Positions 9,155 through 21,292 of a DNA stretch of 64,000 nt are shown piece by piece. The notes beneath the pieces are model-generated. The model did not search any database, was not told where the DNA came from, and saw only the letters and a list, made by a program, of their open reading frames with translations. Every line of letters begins with the position of its first letter. The first letter of the stretch is position 1. Source of the DNA: Knufia peltigerae (lineage: Eukaryota; Ascomycota; Eurotiomycetes; Chaetothyriales; Trichomeriaceae); NCBI GenBank assembly GCA_030247855.1, contig JAPDRN010000020.1, positions 306,169-370,168 on the forward strand, in the 5' to 3' direction. The translations under genes and the position numbers were made by a program.

Positions 9155-11476
9155 CTAAGGCGAACTCTGAGAAGTCGCGTCGTTGCTGGTGTCCAAAGGT
9201 ACCAACTCGGCCTGTCCGGCAGCGTAGCGCGAGACGGGGAACCCGGCGCTGTGGGCCTTGAGAAGTTCTTGGTAGGAGGTCAACGCCGCGGTCCAATCGT
9301 TGGCGTCGACGTCGTCGGTGGAAGAGAGGATCATGCTGACGATGAAGGTCCCGATGGTTGAAAGGTTGACGTGAGGCACTGTTTGGGACGTGATACATGT
9401 GAGAATGAGGACAATGTGGGCACAAGGTGATGAATCATGAGAGCGTCGAAAGAGCTGAGGGTACAACTTGGGGAAGTGGGAAGGGAAAGGGGGGAAAAGA
9501 CAAAAGAAGACAAGAAAAGTAGTGAAACATACTAGGCCACCAGAGTATAGATGTGCGACTGATGGTTAGATTCCGGAGTAGTGTCATGACTTGGTTGACT
9601 ATCAACGACGCTTGGTGACGGAGGTCTTTGGTCGGGTGGCGTAGGAGTTCAAGTTTTGGTAAGACGGCGCGGTACAGGATGATCCTGATGGTGTAGGCCG
9701 CCAGTTCGAGGGCGCCTATAATTGTAGTTGATAATTTGCCATAAGAATTAGTCTGGACCGGGCATTTTGGGGTGTATCTATGGGCAGAGGGTGCGAACCA
9801 ACCTGTTGCGTCGAGGGATGAGTCAGAAGCTGTTGCCCTTCGTAAAGGCTCATAATGTCCTGTCACCCATCGGTCCAGGTCCCGCGAGCACTTTTCGAAC
9901 AAGGGCAGGAGATCGGCGGCGGGAAGAGACAGACACACGTCGAGGCCGCGGATGGAGTAAAAAGTGGCCAGGACAAAGCCCAGGATATGCGTCAGATGCA
10001 CGGTGGCGATGAAGACGTCGGCGGCCTGGCAAATTCCATCGGAAAGCCCTTCGTCGCTTCCTGCTGGTGTGGTGAAAAAGTCGGAGCGCTCGAGCATCGT
10101 CACGTTGGCGTGCGCTTCTGTGAGGTATGGTGGTCTGCCTAGGGCCAAGGCTGACCTGAGTATGGACGGGCGGTGTTAGTAACAGCAGCAATAGGAGAGC
10201 ATGCGGTATCATATGTGCTGAGTTCAAGACAGGAAAATGGGAGAGGAAGATGGTTAGGATTATTTCGGATTATTGACGGACTCACCATTTATCTTGGACG
10301 AAGACCGCCCACCATACTCGACGTCGACGTCGTTTCTCTTGTATGGGTATATCCCAGCCCGTACAATCTACGTTGAGACCGAGATCCTGAGTGGCCGCGA
10401 CGAGCTGTTACGTGAACGTCGAGTTTACGGTAAGTGAGAGACCACGTGGAACGCGAGCAAAAGGTTGGATGTGAGATTGTACATTGCCTGTTTCAACATG
10501 ACTTCCTCGCATTTCAGGGTATCTGACAGTTTTGGTTAGAATAGAGGTAACCAGGACAATCAAGGGAGTCGGAAATTTCTGTGTACGAACCCGGCACCAT
10601 ATGCGTTACCCTGTTGAAACAGAAGGGCCGCCTCAATCGTGTCCAATTGGGCCACACGCATTTTTGCAGGAAGTCCCTGAGTAGTGAAACGCATAAAAAT
10701 ACTAGGGTCCAGCTTCTGCGCTGCGGAACAGAAACTCTGGGCCACGCAACATATGGCTATTCTCAACATTGAAGATATGTCCCCTTTGTGTGGTCTCTTG
10801 AATCCCAAGAGAGGATACGACGCGTGGACGTAGCGGTCAAAGGCTTGGAAGAGTTCTTGCTGGAATGGCTCTATCTGAGCGAGTACGGGTTCTGCGCTGC
10901 TCTCACTCACTGGTATCTCGAGTCGATTCTGTATCGAGAGCTAAAACAATGATCACAAAAACGTCAGCACACTTCGAAGGAGAAGTAGTATCTCGCCGGG
11001 CTTTCGGTATTTCATCACACCTCGAAATGGATTGGAGTGTATGGGTCCTTGCCCCTTCGATCGCAAAGGATCTGCATCTCGTTGCCGTTGGCCGAGACAG
11101 TCTTCCAGTTGTAATGTCGAAGGATAAAAGGATCTAGATCACTGGAGAGACCGACGAATCGTTCGGTCTTTGTCGGTATTGTCGTCAGTTCTGGTGCCTC
11201 GTAGTGGGGATGGTGCTCCAAAACATGCGAGACTCCTCTGGAAGAAGTCCTTATCCCTGGACCCCTGATACCTATCGACCGGCGTGAGGCAGACTGTTCA
11301 TGATGGACACTGGGAGTGTGTATCCTGTCGCCCATGACCACTCCGTCCACCATGCATGGAATGCCTCGGTTGCGGCACAATGAACAGGCAAGATTGCCCT
11401 GACGAGAACAAAATACTTTCCGGGTCCGACACTTGTCACAGGGCTTTTGCTTCCGTGATCGATATGGCCTCTCCAT
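9155..11476 (-). CDS. Zn2Cys6 transcription factor of the MAL-like locus
   Basis: Seven exons by my reading: 11021-11476, 10610-10940, 10446-10522, 10286-10404, 9803-10155, 9533-9715, 9155-9378; all phases close, giving about 580 aa. The third exon and its 41-nt intron (10405-10445) are the least certain part. The N-terminus has the zinc cluster CDKCRTRKVFCSRQGNLAC followed by SLCRNRGIPC (C-x2-C-x6-C-x7-C-x2-C-x6-C). The middle is a fungal-specific regulatory domain: ATQDLGLNVDCTGWDIP, RRRRRVWWAVFVQDKW and SALALGRPPYL. Position next to maltase and permease suggests an alpha-glucoside-responsive activator, as in yeast MAL loci. The middle domain resembles the Dal81 style more than AmyR, so the role is inferred from neighbours. 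Confidence 0.78.
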
Positions 11477-12050
11477 TGCCCACGGCGTGTGTCCAGGAAG
11501 AAGAGCAGTTGACCAGCGGACAGTCCAAGTACAAGATAATGTATGAGGTGTGGGGTTGTTTGGGACTTCTATCTTTATCGGTCATGCACCTAGAAATTGA
11601 AGGAAGTTGGTGGGCTAGAACATCTCTGTACATACTCCGTTGAGTGTCTGTGAGACTAATGAGAATAGTACTCCGTCTGCGGGTTACCAATTGAAGTCTC
11701 TCTTGGGCCTCCGCGCTCACAGCCTTGCTGGCAAGGCTGTAAGTAGAGCAGCGTCTTGGGTCGCCCCAAAAAGGTTAGTCTACTGCGCCGCGAATAAGTC
11801 CTCTCAACGCTTGGCTCTCGTGAAGCGCGCATCTCATTCTGGCTCATTTAATCCGCGTTTCTCTAGTTAGCGAAAAAGACGCCGCAGTCTATGATTTCAC
11901 TCCCACAGCACAACCACCCGACCTTAGGATATTCATTGTCCGACAAAGATGTTACGCGTCAGTATCTGATGTCGTTCATCTAATACTAGTCAGGAGGCCT
12001 TCGCGTCGCCATTCACCACCTCGTTACCTCTTCCTTCGCCTCCCTTCACC
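11477..12050. other. Intergenic with TACTCCGT motifs
   Basis: Upstream DNA shared by the MAL-type regulator and the PHD gene (divergent). It carries two TACTCCGT copies (11633-11640 and 11669-11676), about 36 bp apart. No gene seen. Confidence 0.5.
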
Positions 12051-15005
12051 ATGCCCCGAAAACGTACCCGCGACGAGATGGAGGCCTCTGCGCCCGAAGA
12101 GAAGAAGAAGACGGAGCCTTCCTTCCTGCAGAGAATACGAAACATGTGGGAATTTGCCTCTACGATGCAGTTCATCTTCATGTTTGGCAAAGCAATCAAG
12201 ATTGACGAAGACTTTGACATCGAGGTATGATACAACCCCCATCGAATATGCGTTGCTTGACACTTGACGCAACGCGGCGGAGTAATTTCAATGCACGGAA
12301 TGGCTAATGGTGGTCTCACAGGACTTTGAGGAAGAATGCCTGAAGCCTGGTTACTCCGAAAAACTCGAAGAGATAGGCTTGACCCTACTCAAATGGATCT
12401 CATCGCATCGTGGGCTCGAGTAGGTGCTCTTATCCCGCATCTCTAACCACCAGCTAAACCACCTTAGTTATACCATCTGGGATGAATATACTCGACGTCA
12501 GTATCTGGCCAAGGCACCACACCTCAACCCCTATGGCGCAGAAGAGACACCGAAGCGGTTCCGAGACTTCGACATCGTTACCAAGATCAGAGTGCTACAC
12601 CAGTTGACGGTATGGACGTTTTGGAACCCTGATCGCATAAGAGAGAAGATGCCTGATCATCCGCGTGAGGTCGATCAACTAGAATGGGTAAGTTTGTGTG
12701 CCGCCCAACTTGAACACATGCTTATTGATCCAACCAGCGAGTCGAGGAGTTTGGTTACGACCGTGATGATCGACAATACTACCTACTGGACGACAATCGC
12801 TTCTACCGTCGGACTGAACCTCCACTGCCACCAGCGTCCAAAGCCAAGCCGAAAGCCAACTCGAAGAAAGCAATTGCCGCAAGACGAAGAGAGAGCAAAC
12901 GAAGAAGACTAGAGGCTGAGTTAGAGGACACCACAGATGAAAATCACGAAGAGATTGACGAAAGCCATATGGTTGAAGAACAGACGAAGGAGCCTTGGGA
13001 GATTGACACCTTTGGCGGGTTCAAGTGGGAGTGCATTGCCATCACTCTTACAGACTACCATGAATTGTGCGAATCGTTAAAGAAGTCCAAAGACCCCAAC
13101 GAGAAGGTTTTACGAGACCGTCTCATCTCCGAAGTCATACCGATCATCGAAGCTGCCGAAGAGAAGCAGCGACGAAAGATCGAGCGGCGTCAGCGCGAAC
13201 TTCTAATGATGGAGAAAATGGTTGGAGCCAAACGATCTAGTCGATTGGCAGACAAGCTGGACCGTGAACGACGCGAAGCCGAAGAAGCCGAGGCTGAACG
13301 GAAGAAGCAAGCTGATCTCGCGGCTGCCCATCGAGAAATGGAGAGACAGGAAAAGATGGAGCAGGAACGGCAATCCCGGATGTTGACCCGAGAGCAGCGC
13401 ATTCGGGACAGAGAATACAAGCGACTCCTTAAGGAGGAAGAACTTGCCAGAGATGCCATCGAACAAAAGAAGATCGAGGAAGGTGAAGTCAGAGGGTCCG
13501 ACCGTCACCTGAAACAACGCATTGAGAAGAATAAAAAAGAACTGGAAGATCTCAACAATGAGGAAGAATGGACCTTTGACTGCTCAGGCTGTGGTGTCCA
13601 CGGCAAGAACATCGTAAGTATTACTCTGTTCAATGTCTGCAGTATAGTACTAACATGCTTTTAGGATGATGGCTCACACTGTGTTGCTTGCGAACGATGC
13701 AGCGTCTGGCAACATAGTAAGTGTCTGGGTATTTCAAAGTCTGCTGCGGAGAAGAAGGATTTCCATTTCGTTTGTAAAGATTGCAGACGAAAGGAAGAAG
13801 ACGCAAACAAGCCAAAAATCTCCCTCAAATTCAAGGTTGGCACGTCTTCCTCGCCGGCACCCCCAAGTCCAGTAGCGCCTGCGGCACAACAGTCAGCATC
13901 ACAGAAGTCGACCCTTGGCAGCGTTGAGATACCGAAACAGAATGTGGTTCGGCCCGCCAGCCAGGGCTCCATGACGAACGGATACCCAGGACAACAATCA
14001 TCGCCGTCCAGTCACCCACCAAGCTCACCATATCAACCTCGACAGATCCAGAGTAATGGCTTATTCCAGCAATATCCACAAGCTGCCAGCATTCCATGGC
14101 AACAGCGATCACTACCCCCAGGTCTTAGCCAACAATCTCCGGGCTCTGATCAGTTCGTTCAATATGTGCCTGGTTATCCTGCCCAACAATCTGCACATGT
14201 AGTTGGGAACGGCTTTGTTAGAAGTCCACCTCCTCAATCGGCCGCGCATACACCCTTTCGAAATGGTGCTCCTCTTCAACCCCAGAATCATTCTTACGAA
14301 CAACGAGCCTTGGTATCTGCACATGACAGTCCTCGCCAGCCAACACGGTCGCCTGCACATGGACAATCAACAAACAATACTGGTCGTCTTCCATCCCCAG
14401 TTTTTAATCGTCCGATGATGTCTCCTACCCAGGGCAACATGGATGTTGGACCGGTTGCAGGAATTCCTCAGAAATCTCCATCTCTTGGTCATAATACCGT
14501 GAATGGTGTGCCTGTGAATGGCCTTCAGCCTCATCAAAACGGACTCAACACTACCCAAGCGCATGCGACGCCCCGTGCCTCGTCCCGACCTCAAGAGGCT
14601 CAGACGCCTACCACACAGCCCATCTCGGGACTTTCCCCAAGAAAGCAACCTACACCCCAGCACTTCCCGCCACCTTCCATCATCCCCCAGAAGCGAAACA
14701 GTATGTCTCCGACCTTGCCACCGAATGCCATGGCAGGTGGCCATGTCGAGAGGAGGACGGTCAGCGGCACGCCTGTGCTTCCACCCATCGAGAACCTCCG
14801 ACCCAGCCCGGAGCAGATGAGGAAGATGAGCAGCAATGAACCCGTCCCGACCCCGAGCAAGCAACCTCAACCTTCTCCGACAACGGCGGCGGCGAGTGGC
14901 GAGAATGGCGGTTTTGGCCATCACCACAGCAGCAGCAGTCCGCCTCCCGATAAGATGGAGGATGTACAACAGCACGTCACTGGCGCGGAGGTGAAGACTT
15001 CATGA
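12051..15005 (+). CDS. PHD-finger chromatin protein with DDT/WHIM-like N-terminus
   Basis: Five exons: 12051-12224, 12322-12419, 12468-12687, 12738-13613, 13665-15005; 902 aa. The first 220 residues resemble the DDT/WHIM region of ISWI partners: IKIDEDFDIEDFEEECL, then IWDEYTRRQYLAKAPHLNPYG, FRDFDIVTKIRVLHQLTVW and WRVEEFGYDRDDRQYYLLDD. A long charged coiled coil (about 300-450) rich in K, R and E follows. Next comes a PHD zinc finger whose C4HC3 set is split by the last intron: CSGCGVHGKN, CVACERCSVWQHSKC, FVCKDC. The final 350 residues are a low-complexity P/Q/S-rich tail. It probably reads histone tails in a remodelling complex (RSF1/Acf1-like organisation), but I cannot assign a named ortholog. 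Confidence 0.82.
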
Positions 15006-15593
15006 TGACAATTAATGTGAAGATGCGACGAATCCAACGAAGCTAGATTTTGGATGGGGACATCTTGGGACGCCTGGTGGGGTATGATTATGGTCATGAT
15101 TAATATTCCTTCTACGGTCATTGCGTGCATTGGTAACCACGATACTGGTGCACATGCAGGGGAATGATATCGCCAGGACTGTTTGGATTAGATTAGAGAC
15201 ACGAAAAGGCGATTGGTTATTCAAAGCGCGTTGTTGGATAGTACGAACCTCCCAATGCAATGTCCGCTAAACCTTCTATGCTTGTGAAGAGACCATTGCA
15301 TACTCATTACACCAAGGGAAATCAGAGACAAGTGCCATAATTTGCGACCACCGATGTTATCGCCGTCTATCCCTAACGTGTCTAGTTTGAAACTGTCGTT
15401 GAAGAAAATCAAAGAGGAATGGAGAACGAGACGCTGATTGTAACGCAGTATACAGGAACGTTAGGTGTTGGTACACGATCAAAAGTGTTGTTACAGTACA
15501 CCGCCATCCACGTGTTTACTGATGACGTTCTTGTTAAATCTCGCTCCGTCTCGCCATTATGGTTTTAACCGTCGTGTCGATTCGAAGCAAATA
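15006..15593. other. Intergenic, convergent 3' flanks
   Basis: 588 bp between the PHD gene and the histidine kinase stop codons. No gene seen. Confidence 0.5.
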
Positions 15594-18500
15594 TCAAGTG
15601 GTCCTCATGACCTCTTCCATCTTGGTCAAGGCGTCGACGGCGCGGAATGGTTTGGGCAGGACGGCGTCGACTCCGGCCTCCATGGCCGAGGCGATCTGTT
15701 CGGAGCGGGCGTTGGCCGTGATGGCGATGATGTGGATGTGTTTGGTGATGAGGCCGTCCCGGCGGAGCTTGCGGATCTGGCGCGTGCAACTCAGGCCGTC
15801 GAGGACGGGCATCTCGACGTCCATCAGTATACAATCAATGTCGACGTCGAGGTTCGCCGAAGGCGAGTCGACGGTCTGCAAAGGTCGGTAGTCGTGCCAG
15901 GCCTTGGTGCGCGGGAGAAAGTCCAAGGCCTCTTGGCCGTGGTTGGCGATGTACACCGTACACCCGGCGCGTTTGAGCTGCTTGGTCAGGACCTGGGCGT
16001 TGATGATGTTGTCTTCGACGAGCAGGACCTGGACGGCCGTCGTGGGCACGGCGTTTTCTTTGCTGGGGAACCGGGTGATTTGGCTCATCATCTCCGTCGA
16101 CGCTGCCGCAGCGGCCGCCGCCGTGGAGCTGGGCGGTTGTGACGGTGGTTGAAGTGATTGTCTGTGTTGTTGTTTGTGGTCATCCGACGCCGTGGGGGGA
16201 GGAGGCGCCTTGCGCACTTTGATATAGAAGGCGAATTTCGTGCCTTGGCCCGGGGTCGAGGCCACACCGATCTGGCCGCCCATGTTCTCGGTCAGTTCGC
16301 GGGACACGAAGAGACCGAGACCTGACCCGCCATACTTGATGTGTGTCTTTTTCGTGGCCTGTTGGAAGCGGTTGAAGAGCCGAGTCATTTCCTTTTGTTC
16401 GAGTCCCTTGCCTGTGTCGGACACGGTGAACAACAGGTAGACCACGTCGCCGGTTCCCCATTCGGATCCCGTCGTGGCGTCACGCCTCTCTTGCTTCGTC
16501 GGGAACCAGGTGATGTTTTCGAGCGGAGGAGGGGGGTGGGAGAAGGCGCCCCGGGTGACGGTGATTTTCCTCTTGGATTCCAGTTTGGTGAACTTGACGG
16601 CATTGGTGAGTAGGTTGACGAAGATCTGCGTTAGTCGTGCAGGATCCAGAGCGACCCAGTCTAGATTGAGGCGCGTGTATGACTCGTCAGTGCGATGCTC
16701 TACGGTGATTGAGTTGGTATCGAACTCGGCTTGACACATCGTCAAGGTCGACTCGACGACGAGTGCAGGCTGTACTACAGCTGGCCAGATCGACAGGAGC
16801 TGCGAGTCGAGCTTCGAAAGGGTCAGGACGTCGTCAATGACCCTTTTCTGATGCGTCGCGCACAGGAGAATGGTCTTGCCGTTTTCCGCCTTCTCTTTGA
16901 GCAGCTGGAGCGCAGAATCTGCAGAATGATCGTCCAATGAGTCCCAGTCCTCGATAGAAGAAGCGATGCCGTCAGCCAATTGCATTATGGCGGACAGCGG
17001 ATTCCTCATCTCGTGAGAGACGACATCGATGAAGGCTTCTTGCAGTTTTCGAGCCTCGGTGGCTTCGGCGGCCAGACGACTTTGGATTTTTTCGGTCCAT
17101 TTGATGCGGCTGATATCGGTTATGCAGCACACAATGCTTGACAACACTCCATCTGTGAAGGACGGGAATGCGTTTGCGAGAATCCAGCAGTTCTCCTCTT
17201 CGGGGTCAGGATGCCCGGGACGGGGAGGAGGCTTCCATTTCTGCGCGAGTCGAAATTCTTGTGACATCGGCTTGTGCTCGTCGACCAGGGACGCCCAGAA
17301 GCCCATGGCCACATCTCGTTCGTCAGGGTGGACCACGTCCATGAAAGAGAAGGCATATTTATCCGTACATGAATGTCCCGTTATAGAATAGAATTGAGGG
17401 TTCGCCCAGATAAGATGGCCGTGTGGGGTTAGCCTGAGCATTCCAACAGGTCCATATTCCGCAACCTCTCTGATCTGTTTTTCATTTTCCTCTAGTTGCA
17501 TTGTCAGCTTCTCGGCTCGGTGCTGCGCTTCTTCTAGGTCCACAGCGGAGGCAATTGCGGCGGAGGCTTGTCGGCACAACGCAGTTACGAAAGCATCGTC
17601 TTCCGGCTGGTAACGACGGCGAGGATTGAGCCCAAAGACAAGGATACCTAGTAATCGCTGACCGACGGAAATCGGCAGAAATGCCATGCTGGCTGGTTGC
17701 TCACCGTAGCCTTGCCACTCGAATCCGTCAAGTAGTTCTGGTGGCAAAGATCCATCGTGTTGGTGGAGAACAATGGGGTTTTGTGTTGATTTGGCTCTTC
17801 TGTAATGGAAAAGAAAGCCGGACGGTGCCTCGTACATATCCAGCATTTCTGGGACGAGCCGATGACCGTGTGCGGGAAGGCCTAAGGACTGTTGTAGTGT
17901 AAGTCTGCATGCATTGCCACTATCCTCTGCCGAGTACACAAACGCCATGGGGAAGTCCATGACATTGTTTCGCAATGCCTGAAACATATGCTCCCACGCG
18001 GGGGTGTCGAGTGTGTCTGGGGGCGATGAAATTGCATACAAGGTTTTCGCCCTTCTTTCATTAACAATATCGTTGGTTATCTCCGAGGCTCGGTTGTACC
18101 AGGCTGCAAGTTTACCATCGTCGCCTAGGATAGGCAAGAATGAGCCTCGCCAATATGTTTCTTCGTGCCTTCCATCAGAATATGTCGGAAACATAGGCAT
18201 ATTGGCGATGTCGAGGGTCTGGGACTCGGCTTGCAACTTGTCGTATAGACCTTGCATGGCTGACCATTCTTTCCTCCAAACTTCTGCGAATGGCTTCCCT
18301 TGAACATCACGGCTAATATGAAACCTGGCTCTGAAGTCTTCGTACGCTTGACGATTGAAACATGCCAGGAACTTAGGTCCCCAATAAATGACTACAGCAT
18401 GGTCATCTGCCACTGCGAGGTTGACTAGAGTGCGCAGTGAAGTTGGCCAATGCTCAAGAGGTCCATATTCAGTTGTAGACCAGTTTGTCCCTTTCAGAAA

Positions 18501-18734
18501 CCATTCTGTATTTTCATTCTTTGGGAGATGGTTGGTCCAGCAAGGAGTTCTCTTGTTCAAACTCGTAGATGGGTAAGTGGCTCCTTGGTATGAGGCTCCA
18601 TTTGCAAGAGCCGTCGTTTCCGGATTGAGTGTGAAGTTCTCCATTCCGTCATCGGTTGCAGCAGAGGCTATACTCAAGGCTTCCAGTTTCTTGACGTTGT
18701 CCGGTAATTCTCGGGTGACCGGGTTGGTCTCCAT
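15594..18734 (-). CDS. Hybrid histidine kinase with PAS, GAF-like and receiver domains
   Basis: Single exon, 1046 aa from the ATG at 18734. Order: a PAS-like sensor (about 55-215, WSTTEYGPLEHWPTSLRTLV then DGRHEETYWRGSFLPI), a GAF-like segment (about 235-400, MAFLPISVGQRLLGILVFGL), a second PAS (about 425-550), HisKA with FIDVVSHEMRNPLSAI (phospho-acceptor H574), HATPase with N box FVNLLTNAVKFTK, G1 DTGKGLE and G2 GGSGLGLFVSREL, then a C-terminal receiver VLLVEDNIINAQVL with phospho-acceptor D972 in LMDVEMPVLDG and conserved lysine in LPKPF. All catalytic elements are intact, so it should start a phosphorelay through an Ypd1-type protein. No membrane segment is visible, so it is likely a cytosolic sensor. 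Signal unknown. Confidence 0.93.
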   Translation of the reverse strand: METNPVTRELPDNVKKLEALSIASAATDDGMENFTLNPETTALANGASYQGATYPSTSLNKRTPCWTNHLPKNENTEWFLKGTNWSTTEYGPLEHWPTSLRTLVNLAVADDHAVVIYWGPKFLACFNRQAYEDFRARFHISRDVQGKPFAEVWRKEWSAMQGLYDKLQAESQTLDIANMPMFPTYSDGRHEETYWRGSFLPILGDDGKLAAWYNRASEITNDIVNERRAKTLYAISSPPDTLDTPAWEHMFQALRNNVMDFPMAFVYSAEDSGNACRLTLQQSLGLPAHGHRLVPEMLDMYEAPSGFLFHYRRAKSTQNPIVLHQHDGSLPPELLDGFEWQGYGEQPASMAFLPISVGQRLLGILVFGLNPRRRYQPEDDAFVTALCRQASAAIASAVDLEEAQHRAEKLTMQLEENEKQIREVAEYGPVGMLRLTPHGHLIWANPQFYSITGHSCTDKYAFSFMDVVHPDERDVAMGFWASLVDEHKPMSQEFRLAQKWKPPPRPGHPDPEEENCWILANAFPSFTDGVLSSIVCCITDISRIKWTEKIQSRLAAEATEARKLQEAFIDVVSHEMRNPLSAIMQLADGIASSIEDWDSLDDHSADSALQLLKEKAENGKTILLCATHQKRVIDDVLTLSKLDSQLLSIWPAVVQPALVVESTLTMCQAEFDTNSITVEHRTDESYTRLNLDWVALDPARLTQIFVNLLTNAVKFTKLESKRKITVTRGAFSHPPPPLENITWFPTKQERRDATTGSEWGTGDVVYLLFTVSDTGKGLEQKEMTRLFNRFQQATKKTHIKYGGSGLGLFVSRELTENMGGQIGVASTPGQGTKFAFYIKVRKAPPPPTASDDHKQQHRQSLQPPSQPPSSTAAAAAAASTEMMSQITRFPSKENAVPTTAVQVLLVEDNIINAQVLTKQLKRAGCTVYIANHGQEALDFLPRTKAWHDYRPLQTVDSPSANLDVDIDCILMDVEMPVLDGLSCTRQIRKLRRDGLITKHIHIIAITANARSEQIASAMEAGVDAVLPKPFRAVDALTKMEEVMRTT

Positions 18735-19883
18735 TTTTGGAACCAACAACCCTTTCCGAAATAGAAGTCGCCAGCTCTAACATTCCTGTTGTTCTAGAAG
18801 CAAATTGAAGGATGTCTGTACTCCATGAATTACGAAGAGAAGGTGACTGCCGGCGCTATAATACGTCCATAGGCTTGTAGGACTTTGTCAATTCTGACCA
18901 AAATGCGAGTCTGGTGGTATGCTAGTATGCAACGTCGATGGATAGTGGCGGTTGATCTTTAAGTGAGATATCCCCGGTGAAGATTGGATGAAAAAGATTG
19001 GACAAGTCAGCCTGGAAGGTGAAGGGGATACGAAAAAATGAGAGGTTGCTGGTCGGTACAAGAGTAGTTAAATGAAGTAGATCATCCCACGGCTGGCAAA
19101 CCGAATCTTGGGCGCTTTTGGGGGCGCAGGGATCACGGGAGCGGGAGCACGTGCATCGCAGCCAGATCATGACAAGCGATGGTGACACCATGCACTCTGA
19201 CCAAAATTCAAACACCCAAATAGTGGCCCAAGCGGTGGCCTATACAGCGAAACGACCAGTTACAATCCCACTGGGAGTCCGAGAAAAAGTAAAAACGCAA
19301 GGGAATAATCTCGCCTGGTAAGACCTTCGATAGTTGCGGCACCAGTTCTCCGTATCCGTACACTGATCCGAAACATCCCAGAGACCCCCATTGTTCGAAC
19401 TCCTCAACGGTGATATCCTTAGATACTCCGTACACTAGGGCTCCTTGTCGTCTCGTGGTCTGCTCGGCATATCCGGTAACCGGACAGCAAGCGCCAGATC
19501 GTCCCAAGGGTTCATCAGGGTACGAGTACGGAGTATGGAGAGGACCCTGAATTTCCTCTTTCATCAGGAGCGGTGATGTATTCGTCACACTACGGCCATT
19601 TCTCATCCTTCTATTTCGATTGACTGACATCAATGACAGAAGGCCCTCTCCTTTGAATCTAGCAAGATCCATTTTTTTTCTGTCTTGGTATCTACTCTGT
19701 ACTCGTATCAAGGCTCCAAATACCCATTTCCTGACCGAGTAGACCCGGTGACTGTCTTCCATCGTTCCAAAAGAATCTCGGCGTTGGCCATTGTTGGCTT
19801 AGACAACTTCTGATGTGGCTCGCCGTCCGTTCGAGGCTAATCAAGAGGATGCTCCTAGAGAAGGAGTGTCTTTTAATCTTACC
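18735..19883. other. Intergenic with several CGGAGTA-type motifs
   Basis: About 1.15 kb between the divergent kinase and glycosidase starts. It holds TACTCCGTAC (19424-19433) and its reverse complement GTACGGAGTA (19526-19535), plus partial copies near 19350 and 19695. A 184-codon minus-strand frame (19208-19762) shows no family motif and I do not call it a gene. Confidence 0.45.
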
Positions 19884-21292
19884 ATGAGGAGTCTTCTATC
19901 ATATTGCCTGCTTTCTGCACTAGCGACCTTTGTTCTAAACATCGCGTGGCAGAAATGGTGGTTGCGCGAGGTCTTCGTTGACCCGTCAGCGATTATATCT
20001 CAGGCACTGAGAATAACATCAAGGTCATGGGAACTCGGTACACTAACACAGGCTCTTCTTGAGCTTGAAGCTCCAGAGCTGACAGTGTTCGCATCAAACC
20101 CTTTCCCTGAAGGTCAGATTCCTCCAGTCGTCCAACCTGATAATGTGAGAGCGCTCAAATACGCACGTTCCAACATATGGACGAATCATTCTCATCTACT
20201 CTTCAATGGAGAGGGTGAGCACGATAGCTACTTTCTTATGCTCGTTACCTCGAACCAAAGTGTATGCTCACAGACGTAGGCTCGCCAGCGGATCCGGCTT
20301 CGTTGGGGATTGCTGCACTCCTCCTCGGTGGGCATGATCAAACCTACTCGGACGCAGCAAGACGACAAGCCGAATATCTGATGTTCAACGCCACGAGATT
20401 ACATATAAATCAGACCAATTTGGCCATTTCTCACCGCGACGAGCCACCAGAGCTCTGGGGAGATTTCATTTACATGGTCCCTCCCTTTTTGGCTTACTAT
20501 GGTGCCGTCAACCACGACCTGTACCCTCTGCAAGAGGCTGTGCGCCAGTGTCAGCTTTACAATGATGTCTTGGAGACCGACATCGTCCTCGAGTCGGGCA
20601 AGATCTGTCGAGGACTGTGGCGGCATATCGTGTCAGGTCCGGCAGAGTTGCCATCGGGCGTGTGCTGTTCAGATTCAAATGTCTGGCTGACAAGCAACGC
20701 GTGGGCAGTAGCTGGGATGACCAGAGTGCTTGCCACAGTTCTGAAATGGAGTCCACCTGCGACCAGCAGCATCAACTTGACTGCTTACGATGATTTCGTG
20801 GGTGCAACAAAAGACGTCCTTATCAATATCATCAACTCCATGCTCACATGCACGATTGCTCAAGGTCGAGACATGAGCTCTGGTCTACTGCGCAATTATC
20901 TGGATGGAAGAGCACGACTTCCTGCAGCTGATGCCTTTGGAGACACGGCTGGAACGGCACTCATGGCAGCGGCTGTTTGTCGACTGGCGGTCCTTTTCCC
21001 CGGTCTCTTCGCCGCGTCAGACATTTTGCATTGGGCCGATGCCAATTGGTATGCTGTAATAAAACACATTGACAAGTCAGGTATAGTTGGGCCAGTAGCA
21101 GATGTGTCGAACGTCCCGAGCAAAGTCCCAGTTCGGCAAACGAGCGAGGGACAAAGTATGGCCTTGCTCATGTACAGTGCGCGACGAGATTGCGTTAGAG
21201 CAGGATTATGCGATGGGGCGACAAGGGTTCAGTCGAAGCTGGTGGCCAAACTGCTATCTATGTGGCGTCAGAAAAGCGCAGTATGGGCATAA
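19884..21292 (+). CDS. Membrane-anchored six-hairpin glycosidase, GH88/GH105-like
   Basis: Two exons: 19884-20214 and 20274-21292; 449 aa. The GTGAGC donor is at 20215 and CACAG acceptor at 20273, phase 1. Start chosen at MRSLLSYC because it is followed by one hydrophobic segment (about residues 4-21), a signal anchor that would place the rest outside or in the secretory lumen. The catalytic part has the six-hairpin pattern: SPADPASLGIAALLLGG, SHRDEPPELWGDFIYMVPPF with the expected aspartate in WGD, AWAVAGMTRVLATV, GLLRNYLDGRARLPAADAFG and DTAGTALMAAAVCRLA. GH88/GH105 enzymes cleave unsaturated uronyl residues from pectin or rhamnogalacturonan fragments. The exact substrate here is unknown, and the subfamily looks divergent. 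Confidence 0.72.

Noticed and set aside
19208..19762. 184-codon minus-strand open frame with an ATG
   Set aside because: Composition and sequence resemble no family, it lies in a promoter region with repeated motifs, and no splice-linked continuation is seen.
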